From positions 1 through 6,132 of the forward strand of contig CANRAN010000081.1 of NCBI GenBank assembly GCA_947628595.1: a DNA stretch of 6,132 nt, written 5' to 3'. Shown piece by piece: positions 4,783-6,132 of this stretch. The position numbers and the translations under genes were made by a program. Under the pieces are notes generated by a model. It was not told the DNA's origin and did no database searches. It saw only the letters and a program-made list of their open reading frames with translations. The DNA is from an uncultured Clostridia bacterium (GTDB taxonomy: Bacteria > Bacillota > Clostridia > Oscillospirales > Acutalibacteraceae). The first letter of the stretch is position 1. Every line of letters starts with the position of its first letter.

Positions 4783-6132
4783 CTATACCTCCATAATAAT
4801 CGGCAAAATCATCGGACTCCTGCGGGTTTTATCATACAATACCTTTGAAACCTCATCCTTTATGGTATTTTTGATAACGCTCCATTCATGGATACCCTGA
4901 CGATCACAATCATCAAGAGCATTCAGAACAGCAGTTCTTGCATCCTCCATAAGGGGTTCGCTTTCACGAACATACACAAAGCCTCTTGAAACTATATCCG
5001 GTCCTGCTGACACCTGTCCTGTTGCACTGTCAAGCGTTACAACAACTACAATAAGTCCGTCCTGACCAAGATGCTTTCTGTCACGGAGTACAATACTTCC
5101 TACATCCCCGACACCCAGACCGTCAACAAGAACCTTTCCTGATGGTACACTCGGCAGCTGCTTCATACAGCTTTTGCTCAGCTCTATTACATTTCCTATA
5201 TCACCTATAAATATATTTTCTCTCGGCATACCCATTTCCATGGCAAGATTTGCGTGTTTTACAAGGTGCTTCTGCTCACCGTGGACAGGAATAAAATACC
5301 TCGGCTTTGTCAGACCCTGAATTATCTTAAGCTCCTCCTGACAAGCATGACCGGAAACATGAACCTCATACATGGACTCAGATGCAATTTTACAGCCATG
5401 CTTCATAAGCTCGTTTACAACCGTACTTACCATTTTTTCATTTCCCGGTATCGGATTAGCCGAAATTATAATATAATCCTCCGGTCCTACCTCAACCTTT
5501 CTGTGATCCGAATATGCCATTCTCGAAAGAGCGGACATCGGCTCACCCTGACTTCCTGTCGTTATGAGTACAATCTGATCTTTTGAATACTGGCCAAGCA
5601 TATCTATATCTATTACAAGTCCGTCCGGCACATCTATATAACCAAGCTCGGATGCTATCGTCATATTGTTTATCATGCTTCTTCCGGAAAAAGCAACCTT
5701 TCTTCCGTATTTCTGTGCAACATCAAGTATCTGACGTATTCTTCCGAGGTTTGACGCAAAGGTTGCTATAATTATCCTGCAATTTTCCGCTTCCTTAAAA
5801 AGCATATCAAATGTGTGACCTATTTTTTGTTCGGTTGACGTATAGCCGGGACGCTCCGCATTTGTGGAATCCGCCATAAGCGCAAGTACACCCTGCTTAC
5901 CAAGCTCGGCAAACCTTGAAAGATCTATCATTTCTCCGGTTGTCGGAGTGCAGTCAATTTTGAAATCGCCGGTGTGAACGATAGTTCCTGCACTCGTATG
6001 AATCGCAAGACCTACCGAATCCGGAATTGAATGGTTTACATGAATAAATTCAATCGAAAACTTTCCCAGCTTTATCCTTTGCCCCGCCTTTACAACATTA
6101 AGCTTTGCTTTGCTCTGAAGATTATGCTCCTT
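4783..6132 (-). CDS. rnj: Ribonuclease J (metallo-beta-lactamase/beta-CASP), N-terminus cut off by the window edge
   Basis: RNase J is a cytoplasmic zinc-dependent nuclease with 5'-to-3' exonuclease and endonuclease activity, acting in mRNA decay and rRNA maturation in Firmicutes. The frame is open to the right edge, so the gene continues upstream of the ATG at 5931; 449 residues are visible of about 555 expected. The first metal motif (HxHxDH) lies outside the window. In visible numbering: NHSIPDS (33-39) and HTGDFK (53-58) supply further metal ligands; DSTNAERPG (88-96) and ATFASNLGRIRQ (123-134) belong to the beta-CASP region; TTGSQGEP (191-198), HVSGHA (258-263) and PVHGEQ (282-287) complete the core. 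The C-terminal domain includes GPDIVSRGFVYV (377-388). It ends in TAG and is followed after 21 nt by gdpP, consistent with one operon. J1 and J2 cannot be told apart here, hence the generic symbol. Confidence 0.96.
   Translation of the reverse strand, partial: KEHNLQSKAKLNVVKAGQRIKLGKFSIEFIHVNHSIPDSVGLAIHTSAGTIVHTGDFKIDCTPTTGEMIDLSRFAELGKQGVLALMADSTNAERPGYTSTEQKIGHTFDMLFKEAENCRIIIATFASNLGRIRQILDVAQKYGRKVAFSGRSMINNMTIASELGYIDVPDGLVIDIDMLGQYSKDQIVLITTGSQGEPMSALSRMAYSDHRKVEVGPEDYIIISANPIPGNEKMVSTVVNELMKHGCKIASESMYEVHVSGHACQEELKIIQGLTKPRYFIPVHGEQKHLVKHANLAMEMGMPRENIFIGDIGNVIELSKSCMKQLPSVPSGKVLVDGLGVGDVGSIVLRDRKHLGQDGLIVVVVTLDSATGQVSAGPDIVSRGFVYVRESEPLMEDARTAVLNALDDCDRQGIHEWSVIKNTIKDEVSKVLYDKTRRSPMILPIIMEV

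Noticed and set aside
5929..5931. ATG at 5931 as the start of RNase J
   Set aside because: The frame stays open for 67 more codons to the window edge and these encode essential RNase J motifs (NHSIPDS and HTGDFK), so this Met is internal.

Overview
The window reads as a core-genome segment of a low-to-moderate-GC Firmicute, most likely class Clostridia (Ruminococcus/Oscillospiraceae-like). The reasons are the gene content (RNase J, GdpP, DnaB-type helicase and TilS in one co-directional block), AGGAG/GAGGTG-type Shine-Dalgarno sites and two probable GTG starts. The lineage is an inference from protein character and gene order; no search was run.

All genes lie on the minus strand, so transcription runs from the right edge to the left. 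In that order: (1) RNase J, missing about its first 100 codons at the right edge (4783-6132). (2) gdpP, a membrane-anchored PAS/degenerate-GGDEF/DHH-DHHA1 cyclic-di-AMP phosphodiesterase (2764-4761), starting 21 nt after the RNase J stop. (3) rplI, ribosomal protein L9 (2260-2712), after 51 nt. (4) A 212-nt intergenic region (2048-2259), the only real gap. (5) The replicative helicase dnaB (662-2047). (6) tilS, tRNA-Ile lysidine synthetase (1-672, C-terminus cut by the left edge), overlapping the end of dnaB by 11 nt.

The block splits into two probable transcription units. RNase J-gdpP-rplI are spaced like an operon and cover RNA decay, c-di-AMP turnover and the ribosome. dnaB-tilS are coupled by overlap and probably have their own promoter in the 212-nt gap, with a -35/-10 pair at 2138-2143 and 2115-2120. 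The gdpP-rplI-dnaB order is conserved widely in Firmicutes, as in Bacillus subtilis yybT-rplI-dnaC.

The genes themselves look ordinary and intact apart from edge truncation. No mobile element, CRISPR array, tRNA or rRNA was seen. The least explained part is the rplI-dnaB gap. It contains a nested-stem RNA fold with a possible competing pairing followed by a U-rich tract, a 17-codon cysteine-rich mini-ORF of doubtful reality, and a perfect 8-3-8 inverted repeat just downstream of the predicted dnaB promoter. These are the only candidates for undescribed biology here, and they are modest ones.
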